Assembly (NCBI GenBank): GCA_945869365.1 | Contig: CAMBOW010000088.1 | Coordinates: forward strand, 1 to 6,545 | DNA length: 6,545 nucleotides | Source: Flavobacterium psychrophilum | GTDB taxonomy: Bacteria > Bacteroidota > Bacteroidia > Flavobacteriales > Flavobacteriaceae | Reading direction: 5' to 3' | Shown: piece by piece, positions 1-5,634 of the stretch | Layout: each line of letters opens with the position of its first letter | Position numbering within the stretch: position 1 is the first letter of the stretch | Made by a program: the position numbers and the translations under genes | Notes under the pieces: generated by a model | The model's input: only the letters and a program-made list of their open reading frames with translations | What the model was told of the DNA's origin: nothing | The model's database searches: none

Positions 1-804
1 TACCAAGGCAATTGGATTTTGCCACAAACCAACGAAGTGGTGGTGGGTTATGGGCTGTGTCAAAAATTGTCTTTGGGTCTAAATGACTACAATAATCCGC
101 TGGAAGTCTATGTGCCGCGCCCAGGCAAAGGCGCCATTGACAACCCCGACGAGGCCTTCAATAAAACCACCTTGGCTCCTGTGGGCGTATATGCCATCAG
201 CGAAGATTTGGATAGTAAATATGTATTTGCCTCCTTAGATTTGGTGCAGGCACTGCTCGAATACCCACAAAACCGCATCAGTAGTATCGAGATAAAACTG
301 AGTCCACAAGCCGATGAAGCCAACATTAGCAAAAAAATACAGACTATTTTTCCTCAGGTTCGCGTCAAAAACAGAGCCCAACTCAACGACAGTTTGTACA
401 AAATGCTCAACACCGAAAACGTGGCGGTCTACCTCATCTTCACCTTGGTGATTATCATCGCATTGTTTAATCTCATTGGCGCGCTCATCATGATGATCCT
501 CGACAAGAAAAACAACCTCAAAACCTTATACAATTTGGGGACACCCGTGCGCGATTTGCGTCGCATTTTTTTATGGCAGGGCTCACTCTTAAGTGTTTTT
601 GGCGGACTTATCGGATTGTTGTTGGGCGTTTTGTTGGTTCTCTTGCAGCAGCAATTTCAGTTCATCATGATTACTCCAACCTTGGCCTATCCGGTAGTAT
701 TCACACTAGAAAACGCGGGCATTGTTTTAGCCACAATAAGTGTATTGGGCATATCTGCTTCGTGGATTGCCTCTAGCAGGATCAATAAAAAAATGCTCGA
801 TTAA
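1..804 (+). CDS. FtsX/LolE-type ABC transporter permease, C-terminal part (5' end outside window)
   Basis: This is an inner-membrane permease subunit of the MacB/LolE/FtsX superfamily, which works with a cytoplasmic ATPase. Members move lipoproteins or other substrates out of the inner membrane or transmit signals to the periplasm; the substrate here cannot be told. The frame is open to base 1, so the N-terminus and first membrane helix are missing. Counting from the TTG at base 19 as residue 1, residues 1-130 form the end of the periplasmic MacB-like core domain. Three hydrophobic helices follow at about 136-160, 190-209 and 232-250. Between the first two lies the charged coupling segment with K-x-L-Y-N-L-G-T-P and R-R-I-F-L-W-Q-G (about 162-188), typical of FtsX domains. 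The protein ends normally, 14 residues after the last helix. The TTG at 19 is internal, not the true start, because homologous sequence continues upstream of it (YQGNWI). It converges with dusB. The family call is firm; the exact subfamily is not. Confidence 0.85.
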   Translation, partial: YQGNWILPQTNEVVVGYGLCQKLSLGLNDYNNPLEVYVPRPGKGAIDNPDEAFNKTTLAPVGVYAISEDLDSKYVFASLDLVQALLEYPQNRISSIEIKLSPQADEANISKKIQTIFPQVRVKNRAQLNDSLYKMLNTENVAVYLIFTLVIIIALFNLIGALIMMILDKKNNLKTLYNLGTPVRDLRRIFLWQGSLLSVFGGLIGLLLGVLLVLLQQQFQFIMITPTLAYPVVFTLENAGIVLATISVLGISASWIASSRINKKMLD

Positions 805-807
805 GTT

Positions 808-884
808 GGGAGTGCCCCTGCGGGTCGCATTTTTCGCGGTATCTTTTGTGCGCTAGAGCGACACAAAAGGATGCTGCTTCACCC
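808..884 (-). repeat. Palindromic intergenic repeat element, copy A
   Basis: This element nearly fills the 90-base gap between the convergent permease and dusB genes. Read on the minus strand it has four parts: a head ending in GCAGCAT (877-871), a long hairpin with CTTTTGTG/CACAAAAG arms (869-843), the block GCGAAAAATGCGACCCG (837-821), and a tail GCAGGGGCACTCCC (821-808). The same order of head, hairpin, GCGAAAA-N3-CGACCCG block and GCAGGG...CCC tail recurs in opposite orientation at 1994-2059, with a different and shorter hairpin. From memory it resembles palindromic repeats scattered between genes in flavobacterial genomes, but I could not check this. Copy number in this genome is unknown. 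Confidence 0.6.
843..869. terminator. Hairpin between convergent genes, possible bidirectional terminator
   Basis: CTTTTGTG at 843-850 pairs perfectly with CACAAAAG at 862-869. Inside it, CGC (851-853) pairs with GCG (858-860) around a TAGA loop, with one bulged A at 861. This gives 8 + 3 base pairs. It lies between two genes that converge (permease stop at 804, dusB stop at 895), where a bidirectional terminator would be expected. Against a classical intrinsic terminator, neither strand has a clean run of T directly after the stem; the T residues are inside the arms. The hairpin may simply be the core of the repeat element. Confidence 0.35.
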
Positions 885-894
885 GCTCACTCGC

Positions 895-1884
895 CTACAA
901 CACCAAATCGCGATACGTATCGGCCGCGCGATTCAACAAACCAAATAACACTTCTGGATTGTCTTCGGTAACCAACTGCGATCTAATATCTTTAAAGTTG
1001 GGAATTCCCTTGAAGTAATTGGTATAATGGCGGCGTGTTTCTACAATGCCCAGGCGTTCGCCTTTCCATTCCATGGCCCAACTCAAATGGTTTTTGGCGG
1101 CCTCGACCCGATCGGCTATGGTAGGTTTGGGCAAATGTTCACCGGTGGCCATGTAGTGTTTGATTTCGTTAAAAATCCAGGGATAACCTATGGCAGCTCG
1201 GCCTATCATGATGCCGTCTACACCGTATTTATTTTTGTATTCTAATGCTTTTTCGGGTGAATCTACATCGCCGTTACCAAAAATGGGCATGGTAATGCGC
1301 GGATTGTTTTTTACGCGGGCAATGTGCGACCAATCGGCTTCGCCTTTGTAGAGTTGCGCGCGCGTTCGGCCGTGTATCGACAAAGCTTGCACGCCAATGT
1401 CTTGCAAACGCTCAGCCACCTCGTCGATGTTAATAGAGTTTTCGTCCCAACCCAAACGCGTTTTTACGGTAACCGGCAAGTTGGTGCCTTTGATCACGGC
1501 TTGGGTGAGTCTCACCATCAAATCGACGTCTTTGAGAACCGCAGCTCCGGCGCCTTTGCACACTACTTTTTTTACCGGACAACCAAAATTGATGTCGATG
1601 ATATCGGGTTTTACAGTAGTCACAATTTTGGACGACAAACCCATCGCCTCTTCGTCACCCCCAAAAATCTGGATTCCCACCGGCCGTTCGTAATCAAAAA
1701 TGTCTAGTTTTTGACGGCTTTTGATGGCGTCGCGAATGAGCCCCTCGGAGGAAATAAATTCGCTAAACATCAAATCGGCGCCATGGGTTTTGCACAGGCG
1801 TCGAAACGGCGGATCGCTCACGTCTTCCATGGGTGCCAAAAGCAGCGGAAAATCGGGGAGTTCTATGGGACCAATTTTAATCAT
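895..1884 (-). CDS. dusB: tRNA-dihydrouridine synthase, DusB type
   Basis: This FMN-dependent cytoplasmic enzyme uses NADPH to reduce specific uridines in the tRNA D-loop to dihydrouridine. The 329-residue product has all the family landmarks. These are the FMN-binding N-terminus APMEDVSDPPFR (17-28), INFGCP with the likely catalytic cysteine C102, VKTRLGW (140-146), the IHGRTR segment (170-175), the FGNGD phosphate-binding turn (202-206) and IGRAAIGYPW (227-236) closing the TIM barrel. A helical C-terminal tRNA-binding domain follows, containing ETRRHYTNYFKG (282-293). I chose the ATG at 1884 because homologs I know begin M-x-K-I-G-x-I-E-L-P. The frame stays open to an ATG at 1947, but that would add 21 residues unlike the family and would swallow the putative promoter. 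The gene is divergent from lepA. The Dus subtype (DusB rather than A or C) is by overall similarity. Confidence 0.95.
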   Translation of the reverse strand: MIKIGPIELPDFPLLLAPMEDVSDPPFRRLCKTHGADLMFSEFISSEGLIRDAIKSRQKLDIFDYERPVGIQIFGGDEEAMGLSSKIVTTVKPDIIDINFGCPVKKVVCKGAGAAVLKDVDLMVRLTQAVIKGTNLPVTVKTRLGWDENSINIDEVAERLQDIGVQALSIHGRTRAQLYKGEADWSHIARVKNNPRITMPIFGNGDVDSPEKALEYKNKYGVDGIMIGRAAIGYPWIFNEIKHYMATGEHLPKPTIADRVEAAKNHLSWAMEWKGERLGIVETRRHYTNYFKGIPNFKDIRSQLVTEDNPEVLFGLLNRAADTYRDLVL

Positions 1885-1899
1885 CGTTGAAATTTGGGC

Positions 1900-1907
1900 C
1901 AAAATTA
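1900..1907 (-). promoter_or_regulatory. Possible -7 promoter box for dusB
   Basis: On the minus strand TAATTTTG matches the Bacteroidota -7 consensus TAnnTTTG exactly. Its end is 15 bases from the dusB ATG at 1884, so the transcript would have a leader of only about ten bases. No convincing TTG -33 element is seen at the usual spacing; the region upstream is A/C-rich. The support is the box and its position only. Confidence 0.4.
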
Positions 1908-1969
1908 CACTTTTTTGTCGGTTTGTTTTGGGCTGTGGGAAAACCAAATTATTAATGAAAAGTTTGCTT

Positions 1970-1977
1970 TATATTTG
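1970..1977 (+). promoter_or_regulatory. Possible -7 promoter box for the lepA-thiL transcript
   Basis: TATATTTG matches the Bacteroidota TAnnTTTG consensus exactly, inside a TTTGCTTTATATTTGCAG context. Transcription would begin near 1983-1985 and give lepA a leader of about 100 bases that contains repeat copy B. A TTG at standard -33 spacing is not evident, so the assignment rests on the -7 box and its location in a divergent intergenic region. The stretch upstream (1941-1965) is AT-rich. Confidence 0.5.
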
Positions 1978-1993
1978 CAGCTCAAATGCAAAA

Positions 1994-2059
1994 GGGATTG
2001 CAGCATATTGCCACGCAATGCGAAAAGCCCGACCCGAAATGCAATGCAGGGATTTGCCC
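1994..2059 (+). repeat. Palindromic intergenic repeat element, copy B (short form), in the lepA leader
   Basis: On the plus strand this element has the same order of parts as the copy at 808-884. The head contains GCAGCAT (2000-2006). A small hairpin follows, GCATATTG/CAATGC at 2003-2021 around a CCACG loop, with two bases of the left arm unpaired. Then come the block GCGAAAAGCCCGACCCG (2020-2036) and the tail GCAGGGATTTGCCC (2046-2059). The block matches copy A at 14 of 17 positions, the three differences being adjacent in the middle. The space between GCAGCAT and GCGAAAA is 13 bases here and 33 in copy A, and 9 extra bases (AAATGCAAT) separate block from tail. If the proposed promoter is right, this element is transcribed as lepA 5' leader. 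Confidence 0.5.
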
Positions 2060-2072
2060 AAAATAACACACG

Positions 2073-2081
2073 CATACACTC
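2073..2081 (+). repeat. CATACACTC directly before the lepA start codon
   Basis: This 9-base string ends immediately before the lepA ATG. The identical string lies two bases before the thiL ATG (3888-3896). It is not purine-rich and does not resemble a Shine-Dalgarno sequence. Its role, if any, is unknown. Confidence 0.35.
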
Positions 2082-3878
2082 ATGAAACACATTCGAAATT
2101 TTTGCATTATTGCCCATATTGATCACGGAAAAAGCACCTTGGCCGATCGTCTGCTTGGCGCCACGCAAACGGTAACAGCGCGCGAAGAAAAAGCCCAATT
2201 ACTCGACAACATGGACTTGGAACGCGAGCGCGGGATTACCATCAAAAGTCATGCGATTCAGATGGAATATACCTACAAAGGCGAAAACTATATTTTGAAC
2301 CTCATTGACACTCCCGGGCACGTCGATTTTTCGTACGAAGTTTCCCGTTCTATTGCTGCCTGCGAAGGCGCCCTGCTCATTGTGGATGCCGCCCAAAGTA
2401 TACAGGCGCAAACCATCTCGAATTTGTACTTGGCCTTGGAAAATGACTTGGAAATTATTCCGGTTTTGAATAAGGTTGATTTGCCTAGCGCCAATCCCGA
2501 AGAAGTGAGCGACGACATTATTGATTTGTTGGGCTGTAAACTAGAAGACATTATCCATGCCTCGGGGAAAACCGGGTTTGGAGTAGAAAACATATTGGCC
2601 GCCATTATTGAGAAAATCCCGGCGCCCAAAGGCGACACGCAAGAACCCTTGCAAGCCTTGATTTTTGATTCGCATTACAATCCGTTTCGCGGAATTGAGG
2701 TCATCTTTCGCGTAAAAAACGGAGAAATTAGAAAAGGACAAAAAATAAAATTCATGGCCACCGGCAACGAGTACTTTGCCGACGAAGTAGGGACCTTGAA
2801 ACTCAATCAGGTACCCAAAACAATGATTGGTGCGGGTGATGTGGGCTATTTAATCTCGGGCATCAAAGAAGCCAAAGAAGTAAAAGTGGGCGACACCATT
2901 ACCGACGCCAAAACGCCTACCACGAATATGATTACCGGGTTTGAAGACGTAAAGCCTATGGTGTTTGCCGGAATTTACCCGGTAGATACCGAAGATTACG
3001 AAGAACTGCGCAACTCGATGGAGAAACTGCAACTCAACGACGCTTCTTTGGTGTTTACCGCCGAGAGTTCGGCAGCGCTGGGCTTTGGGTTCCGCTGTGG
3101 ATTCTTGGGCATGTTGCACATGGAAATCATCCAAGAACGCCTGGAACGCGAATTCAACATGACCGTAATTACGACGGTGCCCAACGTGTCCTATTTGGCC
3201 TACACCAAAAAAGAACCCGAGGACGGTTTTGTAGTAAACAACCCCTCCGACTTGCCTGAGCCTTCGCGTTTGGATCGCGTGGAAGAACCGTATATCAAAG
3301 CAACCATCATAACCAAAGCCGATTTTGTGGGCAATGTGATGTCGTTGTGTATCGAAAAAAGAGGCTTGATTACCAACCAAACGTACCTCACAACCGAGCG
3401 CGTGGAATTGAATTTTGACATGCCGCTGGCTGAAATTGTATTTGATTTTTACGACCGATTAAAAACGGTTTCCAAAGGTTACGCCTCGTTTGATTATTCG
3501 CCCATTGGCATGCGTGCCTCCAAATTGGTGAAACTCGATGTGCTGCTCAACGCCCAATCGGTGGATGCGCTTTCGGCTTTGATTCACGAAGACAACGCCT
3601 ACAACATCGGGAAAAAAATGTGCGAAAAACTGCGCGAATTGATTCCTAGACAACAATTTGATATTCCGATTCAAGCTGCAATTGGCGCCAAAATTATTGC
3701 CCGCGAAACCATCAAAGCCTTGCGCAAAGACGTAACGGCCAAGTGTTATGGCGGAGATATTTCGCGTAAACGAAAACTGCTCGAAAAACAGAAAAAAGGA
3801 AAAAAACGCATGCGCCAAGTGGGGAATGTAGAAATTCCACAAGAAGCATTTATGGCTGTTTTGAAATTGAATGACTAA
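2082..3878 (+). CDS. lepA: Elongation factor 4 (LepA), ribosomal GTPase
   Basis: LepA is a translational GTPase that binds the ribosome. It has been assigned roles in back-translocation and, more recently, in initiation or 30S biogenesis. The product is 598 residues, the normal full length. GTP-binding motifs are all visible: G1 AHIDHGKST (11-19), G2 with RGIT (50-53), G3 DTPGH (76-80) with the catalytic-type histidine H80, G4 NKVD (130-133), and G5 ASGKTG (160-165), where many bacteria have SAKTG. EF-G-like domains II, III and V follow. The C-terminus carries the LepA-specific basic domain, with [20 protein letters not shown] starting about 45 residues before the end. The ATG at 2082 gives the standard N-terminus [19 protein letters not shown]. 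No Shine-Dalgarno sequence precedes it, as is usual in this phylum. It is divergent from dusB, and thiL follows 20 bases downstream, probably in the same transcript. I see no damage or unusual residues. Confidence 0.98.
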   Translation: MKHIRNFCIIAHIDHGKSTLADRLLGATQTVTAREEKAQLLDNMDLERERGITIKSHAIQMEYTYKGENYILNLIDTPGHVDFSYEVSRSIAACEGALLIVDAAQSIQAQTISNLYLALENDLEIIPVLNKVDLPSANPEEVSDDIIDLLGCKLEDIIHASGKTGFGVENILAAIIEKIPAPKGDTQEPLQALIFDSHYNPFRGIEVIFRVKNGEIRKGQKIKFMATGNEYFADEVGTLKLNQVPKTMIGAGDVGYLISGIKEAKEVKVGDTITDAKTPTTNMITGFEDVKPMVFAGIYPVDTEDYEELRNSMEKLQLNDASLVFTAESSAALGFGFRCGFLGMLHMEIIQERLEREFNMTVITTVPNVSYLAYTKKEPEDGFVVNNPSDLPEPSRLDRVEEPYIKATIITKADFVGNVMSLCIEKRGLITNQTYLTTERVELNFDMPLAEIVFDFYDRLKTVSKGYASFDYSPIGMRASKLVKLDVLLNAQSVDALSALIHEDNAYNIGKKMCEKLRELIPRQQFDIPIQAAIGAKIIARETIKALRKDVTAKCYGGDISRKRKLLEKQKKGKKRMRQVGNVEIPQEAFMAVLKLND

Positions 3879-3887
3879 GGTTTTTAC

Positions 3888-3896
3888 CATACACTC
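3888..3896 (+). repeat. CATACACTC just before the thiL start codon
   Basis: This is the second occurrence of the 9-base string seen before lepA (2073-2081). Here two C residues separate it from the ATG at 3899. It occupies about half of the 20-base lepA-thiL gap, in which I see neither a promoter nor a terminator. Confidence 0.35.
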
Positions 3897-3898
3897 CC

Positions 3899-4948
3899 AT
3901 GCTAGAAGATAAATCACCGGCACGCACCAGCCTTTCTCAATTGGGCGAATTTGGCTTAATAGATCACTTGACGAATCAGTTTGAAATTACCCAAGCTTCG
4001 ACACTCAAAGGCATTGGCGATGACGCAGCCGTGTTGGATTTTGCCGACAAAAAAGCAGTTGTTTCGACCGATTTACTCATTGAAGGCGTGCATTTTGATT
4101 TGGCTTATATGCCCCTCAAACACCTGGGCTACAAAGCCGTGGTGGTGAATGTTTCTGACATCTGTGCCATGAATGCCAAGCCTACACAAATTACCGTATC
4201 GGCGGCGGTTTCCAACCGATTTCCGTTGGAAGCTTTAGAAGAATTGTTTGCCGGAATTAACTTGGCGGCCAAGGCTTATAAAGTAGATGTAATTGGTGGC
4301 GACACCACCTCCTCTCAAAAAGGATTAATATTGAGCATCACCGCTCTTGGCGAAGCTTCAACCGAAGAATTGGTGTATAGAAACGGCGCCAAAGTAAATG
4401 ATTTGTTGGTGGTGAGTGGTGATTTGGGCGCGGCCTACATGGGCTTGCAAGTATTGGAACGCGAGAAACAAGTGTTTCAGGTGAACCCCAATTCGCAACC
4501 CGATTTAGAAGCCTATTCCTACCTCATCGAACGCCAACTCAAGCCCGAAGCAAGAACCGACGTGCGTACCTTGTTGCATGCATTAGAAATAAAACCTACT
4601 TCGATGATTGATATCTCGGACGGCTTGTCGAGCGAGATTTTGCATTTGTGCAAACAATCGGAAGTGGGCTGTAATTTGTATGAAGATAAATTGCCGTTAG
4701 ATCCGCAGTTGATCTCGGTTTGCGAGGAATTTCAGTTGGATAGCACGACTGTTGCCATTAATGGTGGCGAAGACTACGAACTGCTTTTCACTGTGGGCAT
4801 GGACGATTTTGATAAACTAAAAGGCAATCCCAATTTTACCATAATTGGTCATATGGTTGAGGCCGCCGAAGGCATGCACCTCATAACCCGAGCCAACACA
4901 AAAATGCAATTAAAAGCGAGAGGCTGGAACGCCTTGACTGAAGAATAA
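3899..4948 (+). CDS. thiL: Thiamine-monophosphate kinase
   Basis: ThiL phosphorylates thiamine monophosphate with ATP to give thiamine diphosphate, the active cofactor; this is the last step of the bacterial pathway. The 349-residue protein belongs to the PurM/AIR-synthase superfamily. Metal and nucleotide motifs are intact: GIGDDAAV (38-45), STDLLIEGVHF (56-66), NVSDICAMNA (84-93), GGDTT (133-137), MIDISDGL (236-243) and GGEDYELLF (289-297). Between the strand ending VVSGDLGAAYMGL and the LKPEAR helix (about 171-219) there is a stretch of some 25 residues (about 186-208) that I believe is longer than in the E. coli protein and usual in Bacteroidota. The ATG at 3899 gives the familiar N-terminus with SLSQLGEFGLIDHL. 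No other thiamine gene is in the window, so it seems to sit outside any thi operon and to be transcribed with lepA. It converges on the response regulator with one base between the stop codons. Confidence 0.96.
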   Translation: MLEDKSPARTSLSQLGEFGLIDHLTNQFEITQASTLKGIGDDAAVLDFADKKAVVSTDLLIEGVHFDLAYMPLKHLGYKAVVVNVSDICAMNAKPTQITVSAAVSNRFPLEALEELFAGINLAAKAYKVDVIGGDTTSSQKGLILSITALGEASTEELVYRNGAKVNDLLVVSGDLGAAYMGLQVLEREKQVFQVNPNSQPDLEAYSYLIERQLKPEARTDVRTLLHALEIKPTSMIDISDGLSSEILHLCKQSEVGCNLYEDKLPLDPQLISVCEEFQLDSTTVAINGGEDYELLFTVGMDDFDKLKGNPNFTIIGHMVEAAEGMHLITRANTKMQLKARGWNALTEE

Positions 4949-4949
4949 C

Positions 4950-5621
4950 TTAAATAACCCCTTTGTTTTTGGCTTCTTGCACCAATTCGGAATGAGTAGC
5001 TTGAGGGATGTCAAGTACCGCTTTTAAATTTGTTAATCGTTTTTCTATTACTGCATCTGCCAGAGGCACAAATTGAGCTAGATCGGCGGTGGGTACTCCT
5101 TTTGACAAATGAAATAACAATTGTTTGTCAAACACATCTACTTCATTGGAGTCAAACGGGATTTGGCTCACCAATTTTACAACCGTTTGGCTGTAGTAAT
5201 TTTCGTCTTTTAATATTTTGTCAAAAGCCAACAACAATTCATCAAAGGTTAAATCATTTTTAATAACCAACCCATTGGGGTTGATGTTTTTGATGATGGT
5301 GTTTATTTTGAGCATCTCCGAATGCATGGTGAGCAAGATGATCTTACAAGCCGGCATGCGCTCTTTGATTAATAATGCTAAATCTTCTCCAGAGCTGATC
5401 CCTTTTTCTTCGTAGGTGGGCATGCTCAAATCAAAAAAGGCAATGTCAAATTGTGCATTGTCTTCGTTGATAATAGCCTCATACCCTGTTTTACAGTCTT
5501 TGGCTTGGGTGATGTCAAATTCATATAACCCCTTGGTATTGTAGCCTTTAATCGCATTTTTATACGCCTCAATAATAAAAGGATGGTCGTCAACCATTAA
5601 TACACGAACCAATTGTGCCAT
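4950..5621 (-). CDS. Two-component response regulator, NarL-like with a divergent LuxR-type output domain
   Basis: This 223-residue cytoplasmic regulator should be phosphorylated by the adjacent histidine kinase. The receiver domain (about 1-140) has the acidic pair D11/D12, phospho-acceptor D64 in FFDLSMP, T98 in ILLTMH and the conserved K121. A few extra residues lie between the SMP loop and GEDL (about 69-78). The C-terminal domain (about 160-223) keeps the length and helix pattern of LuxR/GerE helix-turn-helix domains: FDKQLLFHLSKG, then TADLAQFVPLADAVIEKRLTNLK, then a tail ending AKNKGVI. It lacks the usual L-T-x-R-E opening and the T-V-x-x-H recognition-helix signature. DNA binding is therefore likely but not certain. 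The ATG at 5621 puts the first beta strand (VRVLMVDD) in the right place. The kinase stop is 13 bases upstream on the same strand, indicating one operon. Its target genes cannot be inferred. Confidence 0.88.
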   Translation of the reverse strand: MAQLVRVLMVDDHPFIIEAYKNAIKGYNTKGLYEFDITQAKDCKTGYEAIINEDNAQFDIAFFDLSMPTYEEKGISSGEDLALLIKERMPACKIILLTMHSEMLKINTIIKNINPNGLVIKNDLTFDELLLAFDKILKDENYYSQTVVKLVSQIPFDSNEVDVFDKQLLFHLSKGVPTADLAQFVPLADAVIEKRLTNLKAVLDIPQATHSELVQEAKNKGVI

Positions 5622-5634
5622 AATTTTCTAGTTA

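Noticed and set aside
19..21. TTG at 19 as a real start of the permease
   Set aside because: The frame is open upstream to base 1 with family-like sequence, and a permease needs an N-terminal membrane helix that is absent from this fragment.
1324..1707. 127-codon plus-strand frame opposite dusB
   Set aside because: It lies entirely opposite the DusB barrel, including the catalytic cysteine region; no start signal or recognisable domain.
1885..1947. N-terminal extension of dusB starting at the ATG at 1947
   Set aside because: The added 21 residues do not resemble DusB proteins, which start close to M-x-K-I-G, and they would overlap the putative dusB promoter box.
1986..2066. A 26-codon plus-strand frame (MQKGLQHIATQ...) between the lepA -7 box and lepA, which could be read as a leaderless leader peptide
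   Set aside because: Most of it is the repeat element at 1994-2059, it has no initiation signal of its own, and its composition shows no attenuator-like codon run. Chance frame is the simpler reading.
2559..2576. ASGKTG in place of SAKTG in the LepA G5 motif as a lost or altered motif
   Set aside because: I recall this form as normal for Bacteroidota LepA, and all other GTPase motifs are intact.
2850..3380. 176-codon minus-strand frame opposite the middle of lepA
   Set aside because: It is antisense to conserved LepA coding sequence; its low-complexity F/G/H-rich translation has no recognisable motif.
3459..3923. 154-codon minus-strand frame opposite the lepA 3' end
   Set aside because: It is fully antisense to an intact, strongly conserved LepA C-terminus, and its protein is rich in F, H and N residues typical of reverse-frame translation.
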